Shown: positions 1-5,135, numbered from the stretch's first letter. The stretch: 5,998 nt of DNA from JBAXSK01 sp044358815 (GCA_044358815.1 JBIKNH010000243.1:1-5998), one strand, 5' to 3'. The notes: generated from the sequence alone by a model not told the origin. A program made the numbers and translations.

Positions 1-277
1 TAGTGGAGCGAACTTCTCTAAAGCCTGTTTAGTCAATGCGAACTTGGCGGGGGTAGTTTTTGTTAAAGCAAATTTACGCCTGGCTAATATTAGGGGATCT
101 AACATCAATGGGGCTAACTTTGAGAGGGCTAGAGTGCGAGGTATTTTAGCTGATGCTCGACTTCCTTCTGCTGTTGGTCAATCTAGGGATGCCGATGATG
201 ATGACCAAGAGTCATTCAACAGTTGTGCTAGTGTGAACACTGGTGGTGGTAAACCCTCAGGAAGACGTATTTTCTAG
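1..277 (+). CDS. Pentapeptide-repeat protein, C-terminal part (5' end outside window)
   Basis: The frame is open from base 2 to a TAG at 275-277, so this is the last 91 codons or so of a longer gene. A TTG at 44 is only an internal leucine of a repeat, not a credible start. The visible protein has five-residue repeats of the A(N/D)Lxx type: SGANF, VNANL, VKANL, RLANI, NGANF, LADAR. Such repeats fold as a right-handed quadrilateral beta-helix; the family is abundant in cyanobacteria and mostly has no known activity. After the repeats comes a polar tail of about 40 residues with an acidic patch (DADDDD), one Cys, a Gly stretch and the end KPSGRRIF, which resembles the end of the next protein. 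Whether the protein carries a signal peptide cannot be seen, because the N-terminus is missing. The next gene begins 165 bp downstream in the same direction. Confidence 0.85.
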   Translation, partial: SGANFSKACLVNANLAGVVFVKANLRLANIRGSNINGANFERARVRGILADARLPSAVGQSRDADDDDQESFNSCASVNTGGGKPSGRRIF

Positions 278-350
278 GACTGTGTTCCGTTACTTCTGTT
301 AAAGTTGAACGTTGTAACTATCACTCTCACAGAATTCTTTCTGGAAGATG

Positions 351-420
351 TCTCCTATGGAATGCCTCCTATGGAATGCCTCCCGTGAAGCAACTCCTAT
401 AAAACAACTCCCGCAAAATT
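351..420. repeat. Five-unit degenerate 14-bp tandem repeat
   Basis: Five consecutive 14-base units start at 351, 365, 379, 393 and 407. The first two are TCTCCTATGGAATG and CCTCCTATGGAATG, 13 of 14 identical. Later units drift but all keep CTCC at unit positions 2-5, and the last two end in A-rich sequence. The array ends 22 bp before the ATG of the COP23 gene, so it lies in the probable leader or promoter of that gene. No function is known; it may simply be accumulated slippage. Confidence 0.8.
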
Positions 421-442
421 ATCTATATCCAGAGATCTAATT

Positions 443-1195
443 ATGATTAATCAATGGTTGAGCCAAGTTTATTCCCGCTGTAACGTTTACCCTAAACTTG
501 GTTTGGGGGTGATGGGAACAATTCTTTTAGTGCTACTGGCAACTCCGTCACTAGTTTTGCCTGCGGCGGCTGATACCGACGAAGCATCGGACGAAAAAGC
601 CTCTGCTGGTGAGTCTGGTGGTAAAAAGGTAGTAGACCGACCAGCTTTCTCCTGTGACACTGATGGCGAAGTGCCTCGTACCTTAGTCAAAACCCCTAGC
701 GGTGAGTCACTGGCATTTATCAACTGGAAGAGTACTGCTTTTGGTGATAACTTCACCCCCGAAAGGCGTTGTCAGATTGTCTCGCAACGGCTCCAAAATT
801 ATTCTAGTAGCGGCAAACTGGAAAATCTAGTTGCTAGTACAATGAATGGAGTGCCAGTAATTTGCGTGGGTCAAAACAAACGCTGTGACTCCAGTTTACC
901 TGACAATGGTTTGGTGATTACAGTCCGTCCAGGGGTAAAACCAGAACGAACCTTGCAACAGATTTCCGACTTTCGTAATGGTAGTGGTGGCGAGTTAACG
1001 GAAACTACCAGAAGAATGTCCTCGCTGAATATGTATTGTTATTTACGGAACAATACTGCTGCAAGTTATGCTAGTTGTGCCCGTGCCCAGAATTCTAGCA
1101 ACACTACAGCCAGCAAACCGTCCAAGCCTGAAGTGCGCTATCGGTCTACTACTCGAAATACAACCCCAAGACCTTCAGGTGGTGTGCGTTTTTAG
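443..1195 (+). CDS. Secreted COP23-domain protein
   Basis: A 250-residue protein matching the COP23 family, named after a circadian-oscillating 23-kDa polypeptide of cyanobacteria; its biochemical role is unknown to me. Residues 19-43 form a hydrophobic signal peptide ending PAAA, with likely cleavage before Asp44, so it should be exported. Residues 44-65 are an acidic/Ser linker. The domain runs about 68-200, with hallmarks FSCDTDGEVP, INWKS-x-x-FG, TPERRCQIVSQRLQ, NGVPVICVG and a late LNMYCYL. Mature cysteines are 71, 110, 141, 148, 199 and 212: six, which would allow three disulphides in the periplasm (inferred). The tail (215-250) is rich in Ser, Thr, Asn, Pro and Arg and ends RPSGGVRF. 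The ATG at 443 is chosen because it gives a complete signal peptide; an AGAG 8 bases upstream is a weak ribosome site. A secreted protease follows 67 bp downstream, probably co-transcribed. Confidence 0.88.
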   Translation: MINQWLSQVYSRCNVYPKLGLGVMGTILLVLLATPSLVLPAAADTDEASDEKASAGESGGKKVVDRPAFSCDTDGEVPRTLVKTPSGESLAFINWKSTAFGDNFTPERRCQIVSQRLQNYSSSGKLENLVASTMNGVPVICVGQNKRCDSSLPDNGLVITVRPGVKPERTLQQISDFRNGSGGELTETTRRMSSLNMYCYLRNNTAASYASCARAQNSSNTTASKPSKPEVRYRSTTRNTTPRPSGGVRF

Positions 1196-1243
1196 TTAAT
1201 TCACCTTGATTTTCCCTGGTGTATAGTCTGTCAGAAGTGCAAC

Positions 1244-1267
1244 AAAAGACTTAAAGAAAGACTTGAA
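1244..1267. repeat. 12-bp tandem duplication spanning the protease start
   Basis: AAAAGACTTAAA (1244-1255) is followed directly by GAAAGACTTGAA (1256-1267), 10 of 12 identical. The TTG start codon of the protease (1263-1265) lies in the second copy; the matching position in the first copy is TTA. Confidence 0.55.
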
Positions 1268-2411
1268 AAAACAACTACTACATCAACTAATCTCAATCCC
1301 TACAGTTCTTGTCATAACGATGACCTATGTAGGGATTTTTGGTGTCAATGCCTATGGTGCTCCGGTGCTGTCAACTCAGGAAGACAGTGATAACCAAGAT
1401 AACCAAGAAACGAATCATCAGGCAGCACGTAGACCTAAAAAGCCAAACACCAACCAGCCAAGGCAACCTAATATCAAGCGACAGGAAGAAAATGTCGGTA
1501 AAATTGCTCGTTCCATTACGGTGAGAGTTATCTCTGGGGATCGCCGTGGGTCAGGTATTCTGATTTCACGGCGGGGTAATACCTATGATGTGATTACTAA
1601 TGCCCATGTGGTGGACACTACCCGACAAATGGCGAAAATTACTACTAGGGATAATGTGGTTCACTCCGCCAGAATCATGAAAGAGGTGCAGTTCCCTAAT
1701 CAGGATTTAGTGCTACTCCAGTTCACGGCTAAACCGAATCTAACCTATTCCATTGCGACCTTTGGTGACTTCAAAAGATTAAGAATTGGACAAACTATTT
1801 ATGCCGCAGGATTTGCCAATGATTTACGTCTAAAAGAGAATGAGCGCTGGCGTTTTGTATCGGGCAAATATGCTTTGCAATTAACGGAACCTTTGGAAGC
1901 GGGTTACAGCCTGGGTTATAGTAATCCAGTGCGGAAGGGAATGAGTGGTGGACCGGTGCTTAATGAATTAGGAGAAGTAGTTGGCATTAATGGTCGTCAT
2001 GCCCAACCATTGTGGGGTAATCCCTATGTTTTCGCTACTGGTGAGCCTGTATGTGAACCACTACGGCAATGGATGATACAATTAAGTTGGGCAATTCCCA
2101 TTACTACGGTGTATCAATATATACCAAGGCTAGTTCCCAAATCAAAACCCAAACCGCCATCACCTGTCATATCTCGCAATTCTCAATTAGAGCAGATGGG
2201 TAAATTAGTTTTAAATTGTCAAACACCAAAGTCTTCTCTAACTCAATTACTTAAAGCAGAATTATCTGCTGATGAGATGATGGAAGATAATATTATAGAG
2301 AATAATGGAACATTCAATATAGCAATGATTATGCCACACTTGTCAGCGGCAATGGCTCGTAACAACCCTGCGAAGTTGATTGAGACGGTTCATTCTCACC
2401 ATGATAAATAG
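1263..2411 (+). CDS. Secreted trypsin-like (S1 family) serine protease
   Basis: A 382-residue protein predicted to be an exported endopeptidase. Residues 1-33 make a good signal peptide: MKKQLLHQ, a hydrophobic core from about 9 to 29, then AYGA. Residues 36-78 are a hydrophilic linker rich in N, Q, R and P. The protease domain covers about 84-290 and shows the triad: His115 in ITNAHVVD, Asp148 in FPNQDLVLLQF and Ser228 in GMSGGPVLN. GSGILI before the histidine and EVVGINGRHA after the serine fit trypsin-like folds. After a Pro/Lys linker (292-302) is an 80-residue tail that I do not recognise. There is no PDZ domain, which argues against DegP/HtrA. The start must be TTG at 1263: an in-frame TAG sits at 1224-1226, no ATG or GTG intervenes, and the next ATG (codon 20) would cut the signal peptide. 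The substrate is unknown; the COP23 neighbour is a candidate partner (inferred). Confidence 0.9.
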   Translation: MKKQLLHQLISIPTVLVITMTYVGIFGVNAYGAPVLSTQEDSDNQDNQETNHQAARRPKKPNTNQPRQPNIKRQEENVGKIARSITVRVISGDRRGSGILISRRGNTYDVITNAHVVDTTRQMAKITTRDNVVHSARIMKEVQFPNQDLVLLQFTAKPNLTYSIATFGDFKRLRIGQTIYAAGFANDLRLKENERWRFVSGKYALQLTEPLEAGYSLGYSNPVRKGMSGGPVLNELGEVVGINGRHAQPLWGNPYVFATGEPVCEPLRQWMIQLSWAIPITTVYQYIPRLVPKSKPKPPSPVISRNSQLEQMGKLVLNCQTPKSSLTQLLKAELSADEMMEDNIIENNGTFNIAMIMPHLSAAMARNNPAKLIETVHSHHDK

Positions 2412-2426
2412 TGGCTCTCAAACTGA

Positions 2427-2464
2427 TCTGCATTTTGAATGCCAGAGATTTTCCCAGTTTTTTT
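2427..2464 (+). terminator. Possible terminator after the protease gene
   Basis: Sixteen bases past the protease stop, TCTGCATT (2427-2434) can pair with AATGC-AGA (2438-2446, one bulged C) across a TTG loop. A T-rich stretch follows, including T4 at 2449-2452 and T7 at 2458-2464. The stem is short and the T-run is interrupted by CCCAG, so this is only a plausible weak intrinsic terminator for the COP23-protease transcript. Confidence 0.35.
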
Positions 2465-2512
2465 GGAGTTTAGGTTGAAGTTTATAGTTGTTTAAAATGA
2501 TTTGTAAAGGTG

Positions 2513-2563
2513 GCTTCGGCTTCGCTCAGCCCTCTATGTAAGCTAGCTGAGCGTAGTCGAAGC
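2513..2563. repeat. Palindromic dispersed-type repeat (GCTTCG/CGAAGC ends)
   Basis: GCTTCGGCTTCGCTCAGC (2513-2530) and GCTGAGCGTAGTCGAAGC (2546-2563) are inverted copies with 16 of 18 positions complementary and a 15-nt loop. A T6 run (2568-2573) follows on the + strand. Arms of this form (GCTTCGACTACGCTCAGC) recur between genes in filamentous cyanobacterial genomes, from my general knowledge. As RNA it is a strong stem-loop and could also stop transcription arriving from the protease gene. Confidence 0.7.
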
Positions 2564-2628
2564 TATGTTTTTTATTTGAATTATCTATATGGCTCTAATT
2601 TGGAATCAAGCAAACCATCTCACAATTT

Positions 2629-2656
2629 ACCAAGCAAGTTTTATCAAGCAAGTTTG
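2629..2656. repeat. 14-bp tandem duplication
   Basis: ACCAAGCAAGTTTT (2629-2642) is followed directly by ATCAAGCAAGTTTG (2643-2656), 12 of 14 identical. A looser relative, AATCAAGCAAACC, lies upstream at about 2604-2616. Confidence 0.7.
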
Positions 2657-2738
2657 ATTAGGTATTATTAAGAAAATGTGATTCTGAAATTACAGCGCCC
2701 ATCAGCCTCTTAGTCGGTATAGTCAGGGCATATCATGG

Positions 2739-2752
2739 TTATTGTTCAATAA
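2739..2752. promoter_or_regulatory. Short inverted repeat, possible operator
   Basis: TTATTGTTCAATAA is TTATTG and CAATAA around a TT centre, a 6-bp dyad about 106 bases before the larB ATG. Outward, G2737 can pair with C2754. Size and place suit a small dimeric repressor, but AT-rich dyads like this arise by chance, so it is only a candidate. Confidence 0.2.
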
Positions 2753-2771
2753 TCGCTAGTACCCATGTCCT

Positions 2772-2799
2772 AGGATATAACTCTCAGGATATGACTACT
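2772..2799. repeat. 14-bp tandem duplication upstream of larB
   Basis: AGGATATAACTCTC (2772-2785) is followed directly by AGGATATGACTACT (2786-2799), 10 of 14 identical. A third, much weaker unit may begin with AGG at 2800. Confidence 0.55.
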
Positions 2800-2811
2800 A
2801 GGTTTAACTAA

Positions 2812-2838
2812 TTGACATTTCATCTGCCCCCTTATGTG
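2812..2838 (+). promoter_or_regulatory. Candidate larB promoter
   Basis: A perfect TTGACA lies at 2812-2817. The best -10 is TATGTG at 2833-2838, only 15 bases later and matching TATAAT at 3 of 6 positions. Transcription would start about 14 bases before the larB ATG. The -35 is good but the -10 and spacing are poor, so confidence is low. Confidence 0.22.
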
Positions 2839-2858
2839 CCTTTTCGTGTGCGTTTTTC

Positions 2859-3656
2859 ATGACTAATCCGATGCAAGAGCAGTTAATCAACCTGCTGCAA
2901 CAGGTCGCTGATGGTGCAATATTACCCGCCGCCGCCGCCGAAAATTTAAAACATCTTGCCTTTGAAGGGGTGGGGGACTTTGCCAAAATCGATCATCACC
3001 GCACTTTACGCACCGGATTTCCTGAGGTGGTATTTGGTATTGGCAAAACTCCTGAGCAAATTGTCGCCATTATGCAAGCCATGCTTAACCAAGGAACCGA
3101 GCATCCTTTAGGAGCACCTCTGGTGATGGCAACAAAAATTATCCCCGCCACCTATGAGCAAATTCAACCATTCCTGAGGGAGGTGCGGTATTTTCCGATG
3201 GCACAAATTTGTTGCGTCGGTGTCCCCACCCTGCGCCATCAAGGGACCGTGACAATTATTACCGCTGGTACTGCGGATCTGCCCATTGCCGAGGAAGCCG
3301 CCATCACTGCCGAATTATGTGGTTTTACAGTGCAGCGGCTTTGGGATGTGGGCGTGGCAGGGATTCAACGGCTTTTGAGCCATCGCCACCTGATCGCCGC
3401 TGCCGAAGTCATCATTGTTGTAGCGGGGATGGAAGGCGCTCTGGCTAGTATTGTGGGTGGTTTAGCGGACTGCCCTGTGATTGCTGTGCCCACCAGTGTG
3501 GGGTATGGCGCGAGTTTTCAGGGACTAGCCCCATTACTAACGATGCTTAACTCCTGTGCCGCTGGGGTGGGGGTGGTCAATATTGACAATGGCTTTGGGG
3601 CGGCTATGTTAGCGGGGCAGATTCTACGCTTGGCGCACCGCAGTTCAAATCCCTAA
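2859..3656 (+). CDS. larB: Pyridinium-3,5-biscarboxylic acid mononucleotide synthase LarB
   Basis: LarB starts synthesis of the nickel-pincer nucleotide cofactor of lactate racemase (LarA) and related enzymes: it carboxylates the pyridine ring of nicotinic acid adenine dinucleotide and releases AMP to give the biscarboxylated mononucleotide, which LarE and LarC then sulphurate and load with nickel. This 265-residue protein is full length for the family. A helical N-terminal region (1-45) leads to DHHRTLRTGFPEVVFG (45-60), typical of LarB. A PurE/AIR-carboxylase-like domain fills about 130-258, with TAGTADLPIAEEA (135-147), DVGVAGIQRLL (163-173), AGMEGALASIVGGL (189-202), VPTSVGYGASFQGLAPLL (210-227), then NSCAAGVGVVNIDNGFGAA. 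No Shine-Dalgarno sequence is seen before the ATG, as is common in cyanobacteria. larA, larC and larE are not in the window. A GCC run encodes Ala24-27, a minor oddity. Confidence 0.95.
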   Translation: MTNPMQEQLINLLQQVADGAILPAAAAENLKHLAFEGVGDFAKIDHHRTLRTGFPEVVFGIGKTPEQIVAIMQAMLNQGTEHPLGAPLVMATKIIPATYEQIQPFLREVRYFPMAQICCVGVPTLRHQGTVTIITAGTADLPIAEEAAITAELCGFTVQRLWDVGVAGIQRLLSHRHLIAAAEVIIVVAGMEGALASIVGGLADCPVIAVPTSVGYGASFQGLAPLLTMLNSCAAGVGVVNIDNGFGAAMLAGQILRLAHRSSNP

Positions 3657-3734
3657 GTAACATCCCTAGAAAAATATCCCCAGGAAAAGCCTTCAGGATT
3701 ACCCCTAGCAATCCTTGAAAAAAATCTCTAAAGA

Positions 3735-3785
3735 ACGTTTCCAAAAAACGTCTCCAAAAACACCTCTAAAAAACATCCCCAAAAA
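3735..3785. repeat. 13-bp A-rich degenerate tandem repeat
   Basis: Successive units are ACGTTTCCAAAAA (3735-3747), ACGTCTCCAAAAA (3748-3760), CACCTCTAAAAA (3761-3772) and ACATCCCCAAAAA (3773-3785); the first two differ at one position. A related unit (AATCTCTAAAGA) precedes them. The final CCCCAAAAAA (3777-3786) is the exact complement of TTTTTTGGGG at 3837-3846. Confidence 0.75.
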
Positions 3786-3807
3786 AATAATTTCATGGTT
3801 AACCAAC

Positions 3808-3843
3808 GGTGATTCTTTTGGTGATGTTCGGGGGGATTTTTTG
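3808..3843. repeat. 12-bp G/T-rich degenerate tandem repeat
   Basis: Units GGTGATTCTTTT, GGTGATGTTCGG and GGGGATTTTTTG start at 3808, 3820 and 3832. GATGTT (3823-3828) and TTTTTTGGGG (3837-3846) are complementary to AACATC and CCCCAAAAAA in the preceding A-rich array, so the two arrays could pair in a long imperfect hairpin. Confidence 0.45.
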
Positions 3844-3890
3844 GGGTTGCCCCTAGAAGAAACGCTACAATTAGAAAGACTGGTTGGCAA

Positions 3891-3916
3891 AAGCTCCCTA
3901 GTTAAGCTCCCAGTCA
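3891..3916. repeat. 13-bp tandem duplication
   Basis: AAGCTCCCTAGTT (3891-3903) is followed directly by AAGCTCCCAGTCA (3904-3916); the first eight bases are identical and the ends diverge. Confidence 0.5.
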
Positions 3917-3968
3917 GGGCGACATAACCACAACCCATTATTCATATAAAACTAACAAACAATTCATT

Positions 3969-4172
3969 ATGGATGAGCTAAAACCTATTGTCTCGGAATT
4001 TCTCAGCCAACCCATAGCTTTTTTAGGTGGTTTTGTGTCGGGCGCACTGCGTCTGGATTTACACCAAGATCCCCTAAAAGCTTGGTTAGCGAAACAAGGA
4101 GCAACCCCCCAAGAGCCGGCTCCAGCTAGTAATAATGGCAATCGTCCTCAGTCCATTTCTATCGACGACTAG
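3969..4172 (+). CDS. Small conserved-type cyanobacterial protein of unknown function (67 aa)
   Basis: The ATG at 3969 opens a 67-residue frame. Residues 8-29 (VSEFLSQPIAFLGGFVSGALRL) form a moderately hydrophobic, Gly-containing stretch that could be an amphipathic or membrane-associated helix. DPLKAWLAKQG (34-44) follows, then a Pro/Ala/Asn/Ser-rich, acidic-ended tail that is probably disordered. The pattern LKPI-x-FL-x-QP-x-AFLGGFVSG-x-LRL resembles short hypothetical proteins I associate with cyanobacteria; I know of no assigned function. Balanced composition with a structured N-terminal part, unlike the neighbouring repeat ORFs, supports a real gene. No Shine-Dalgarno sequence is visible upstream. 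A strong hairpin begins 32 bases after the stop. plsY starts 177 bp later, so joint transcription is uncertain. Confidence 0.78.
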   Translation: MDELKPIVSEFLSQPIAFLGGFVSGALRLDLHQDPLKAWLAKQGATPQEPAPASNNGNRPQSISIDD

Positions 4173-4173
4173 A

Positions 4174-4237
4174 TAGCTCTAGATAAATCATTGACTTCTG
4201 GGTAGAGGCTTGCTAGAGCTAGATTTAGTAAGCCTCT
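4174..4237 (+). other. Strong hairpin with a competing upstream arm
   Basis: Bases 4204-4217 pair with 4224-4237 in a 14-bp stem (12 Watson-Crick, 2 G-U) closed by a 6-nt GCTAGA loop. No T-run follows on either strand, so it is not a textbook terminator. TAGCTCTAG at 4174-4182, right after the small gene's stop, is perfectly complementary to CTAGAGCTA at 4213-4221, which covers part of the left arm and loop. The two pairings exclude each other, as in attenuators. It could equally be a 3'-end stabilising structure for the small-gene mRNA. Confidence 0.5.
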
Positions 4238-4274
4238 CCACCATAACCAAAGTTGATTCTAGGCAAGAGTTTCT

Positions 4275-4298
4275 TTAACCAAATTCTTAACCAAATTC
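4275..4298. repeat. Perfect 12-bp tandem duplication
   Basis: TTAACCAAATTC occurs twice in direct succession at 4275-4286 and 4287-4298, between the hairpin and plsY. Confidence 0.75.
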
Positions 4299-4349
4299 CT
4301 CTGATCAACTTTCTCTAAAAATATCACCTAATCCCCCTTCCCCCCCGTT

Positions 4350-5027
4350 ATGTGGTTTCCTTACTTCATCCTCGTATTAGCTTATTTCCTCGGCTCATTA
4401 CCCACTGGTTATATTGCTGGCAAAATGGCAGGGATTGATATCCGTGAGCAAGGATCTGGTTCGACAGGAGCCACTAATGTTTGGCGTTGTGTGGGACCTG
4501 CGGCTGGTTTGAGTGTGTTTGCTGTAGATTTTGCCAAGGGTTCTTTAGCTGTTTGGTTGATGCAAAATGTTAATGCATTGGCACAACAATATTTGGGCAT
4601 TGGCTCAGGGGTTTTAGGCAAGGATGCGTTGCAGTGGTTTGTGATTGCTGCCGGTATTTTAGTTTTAACGGGTCATAGTCGTTCTATTTGGCTTGGCTTC
4701 AAAGGTGGGAAAGCAGTGGCGACGGGTTTAGGCATTGTGTTTACCCTGAATCTGCTGGCGGGCTGTATTGGGTTTGGCACTTGGTTATTAACTCTAGCGA
4801 TTTGGCGCACGGTATCTATCAGTTCCCTTTGTGGGGCGGTGGCTGCCCCTGCGGCAATGTGGCTACTGCAACCAAATTTAGCCTATAGCCTGTTGACTAC
4901 CGCTGCGGGGTTGTTTGTCTTGGTGCGCCACAAGTCCAATATTGAGCGGCTCTTGAATGGTACAGAACTCACTTTCAAAAAAACTGACTCAGGGAGTGAA
5001 TCTCCGGCTGAATCGTCAAATTCCTAA
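4350..5027 (+). CDS. plsY: Acyl-phosphate:glycerol-3-phosphate acyltransferase PlsY
   Basis: PlsY is an integral inner-membrane enzyme that moves the acyl group from acyl-phosphate (made by PlsX) to the 1-position of glycerol-3-phosphate, giving lysophosphatidic acid, the first step of phospholipid and thylakoid-lipid assembly. At 225 residues it is of normal length with several hydrophobic segments: about 3-24, 48-71, 94-108, 124-150, 156-173 and 178-192. All three conserved loop motifs are present: GSGSTGATNVWR (35-46) with DFAKGS (60-65); GHSRSIWLGFKGGKAVATGLG (108-128); and RHKSNIERLLNGTE (193-206). SGST replaces the more usual SGN in the first loop, a mild variant. The last 15 residues are a Ser-rich polar tail. 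The ATG at 4350 follows CCCCCTTCCCCCCC with no Shine-Dalgarno sequence. The start fits the family, whose N-terminal helix begins almost at once. Confidence 0.96.
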   Translation: MWFPYFILVLAYFLGSLPTGYIAGKMAGIDIREQGSGSTGATNVWRCVGPAAGLSVFAVDFAKGSLAVWLMQNVNALAQQYLGIGSGVLGKDALQWFVIAAGILVLTGHSRSIWLGFKGGKAVATGLGIVFTLNLLAGCIGFGTWLLTLAIWRTVSISSLCGAVAAPAAMWLLQPNLAYSLLTTAAGLFVLVRHKSNIERLLNGTELTFKKTDSGSESPAESSNS

Positions 5028-5037
5028 TGGCAGATTT

Positions 5038-5067
5038 CTGGTGATTGCGACTCTGGTGATTGCAGCT
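5038..5067. repeat. 15-bp tandem duplication after plsY
   Basis: CTGGTGATTGCGACT (5038-5052) is followed directly by CTGGTGATTGCAGCT (5053-5067), 13 of 15 identical, starting 10 bases after the plsY stop. Confidence 0.75.
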
Positions 5068-5080
5068 TGACAACCAAATG

Positions 5081-5119
5081 TGAAAACTAAGCCTGAAAAC
5101 TAAGCCTGAAAACTAAATT
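5081..5119. repeat. Three-unit 13-bp tandem repeat
   Basis: TGAAAACTAAGCC occurs at 5081-5093 and exactly again at 5094-5106, then as TGAAAACTAAATT at 5107-5119. A weaker fourth unit (CAAAGACTGAACT) follows at 5120-5132. Confidence 0.85.
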
Positions 5120-5135
5120 CAAAGACTGAACTGCA

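Larger units (their letters stand above)
2412..2858. other. 447-bp intergenic region between the protease and larB
   Basis: No convincing gene lies here in either direction. In order it holds a weak terminator-like hairpin, a palindromic dispersed-type repeat (2513-2563), a 14-bp duplication (2629-2656), a small inverted repeat (2739-2752), a second 14-bp duplication (2772-2799) and a TTGACA hexamer just upstream of larB. The short ORF on the minus strand near its right end (2804-2986) overlaps the larB start and has no coding character. Confidence 0.7.
3657..3968. other. 312-bp repeat-rich intergenic region
   Basis: This gap is made largely of degenerate head-to-tail repeats: 13-bp A-rich units (3735-3785), 12-bp G/T-rich units (3808-3843) and a 13-bp duplication (3891-3916). 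A weak hairpin (TCAGGATT at 3693-3700 with AATCC-TTGA at 3710-3718) lies shortly after larB but is followed by A's, not T's. Both strands carry open frames of 70-77 codons, but their Lys/Thr/Pro and Phe-rich translations mirror the repeats and are unlikely to be genes. Confidence 0.65.

Noticed and set aside
1..277. Repeats of the pentapeptide gene as part of the 12-15 bp intergenic pattern
   Set aside because: The 15-base period there is imposed by the five-residue protein repeat, so it is not evidence for the non-coding duplication pattern.
351..420. CRISPR array reading of the 14-bp units
   Set aside because: Units are contiguous with no spacers, far too short and degenerate, and no cas gene is near. 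The same holds for 5081-5171.
487..756. 89-codon minus-strand ORF
   Set aside because: Lies wholly inside the well-supported COP23 gene and looks like an antisense shadow.
3209..3448. 79-codon + strand ORF within larB
   Set aside because: Out-of-frame with larB, Cys/Arg/His-rich, no start context; shadow of the larB frame.
3705..3938. Overlapping open frames of 70-77 codons on both strands after larB
   Set aside because: Their translations follow the 12-13 bp repeats (Lys/Thr/Pro on +, Phe/Gly on -), the + frame would start at TTG, and neither resembles a known protein.
4191..4196. TTGACT as a -35 element for plsY
   Set aside because: The position 17 bases downstream reads TAGAGC, inside the hairpin; a better TAGATT is 23 bases away, too far.
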